13,938 nucleotides of DNA from assembly GCA_026770585.1 (NCBI GenBank), contig MU646651.1:81943-95880 (forward strand). The letters run 5' to 3'. Below: more notes on the stretch, generated by a model. It was given only the letters and a program-made list of their open reading frames with translations, did not search any database and had not been told where the DNA came from. The stretch is not shown here. The DNA comes from Baffinella frigidus (Eukaryota > Cryptophyceae > Cryptomonadales > Baffinellaceae). The first letter of the stretch is position 1.

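Overview
This window is eukaryotic nuclear DNA. About 17% of it is short GC-rich exons, and the rest is introns built largely from degenerate telomere-type heptamers (TTTAGGG, TTTGGGG, TTCAGGG, TTGAGGG, TGTAGGG, TCGAGGG as read on the + strand). The heptamer is the plant/algal type, also found in several protist algae. Exon G+C richness, CAG|G acceptors and some GC donors would suit a flagellated alga such as a cryptophyte, dinoflagellate or green alga. The sequence alone does not decide the lineage.

Reading the minus strand from high to low coordinates, I reconstruct one gene running through the whole window: 28 exons (13938 down to 60), 27 introns of roughly 100-890 bp, and 798 consecutive codons. 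Splice phase agrees at every junction and no exon contains a stop in the chosen frame. Both ends are open: exon 1 continues past base 13938, and the gene continues below base 60. The product is an EML-type (echinoderm microtubule-associated-protein-like) HELP/WD40 protein with at least two tandem units. Residues 1-250 are the end of one unit, with the hallmark LLPYPC and HDDSF..AGGSD motifs. Residues 251-318 are a linker. Residues 319-392 are a HELP module (AVVKPFLNALF, then VHAYRGRDLLHNLCGL and SGELAYVAAG). Residues 393-798 are about seven WD40 blades of the next propeller, ending GEDYTLRMWDA plus a proline/glutamate-rich tail. The likely role is microtubule or axoneme association, inferred from the family.

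Layout by exon (high to low): exons 1-8 (13938-9722) finish the upstream propeller; exons 9-10 (9121-8031) form the linker; exons 11-13 (7183-5954) form the HELP module; exons 14-28 (5337-60) form the next propeller.

Three structural themes stand out. (1) The telomere-like arrays lie almost all in one orientation, C-rich in the sense transcript. In that orientation the common heptamers contain neither GT nor AG but do contain branch-point-like CTAAAC or CTGAAC. (2) Most exons have truncated, decayed copies in the adjacent introns. Copies upstream in gene sense are 5' exon pieces with an acceptor, and copies downstream are 3' pieces with a donor, as expected from tandem duplication of exon-intron junctions. 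(3) Several large inverted repeats occur, including a perfect 86-bp pair that brackets exon 2. No tRNA, rRNA, CRISPR array or prokaryotic gene was seen.
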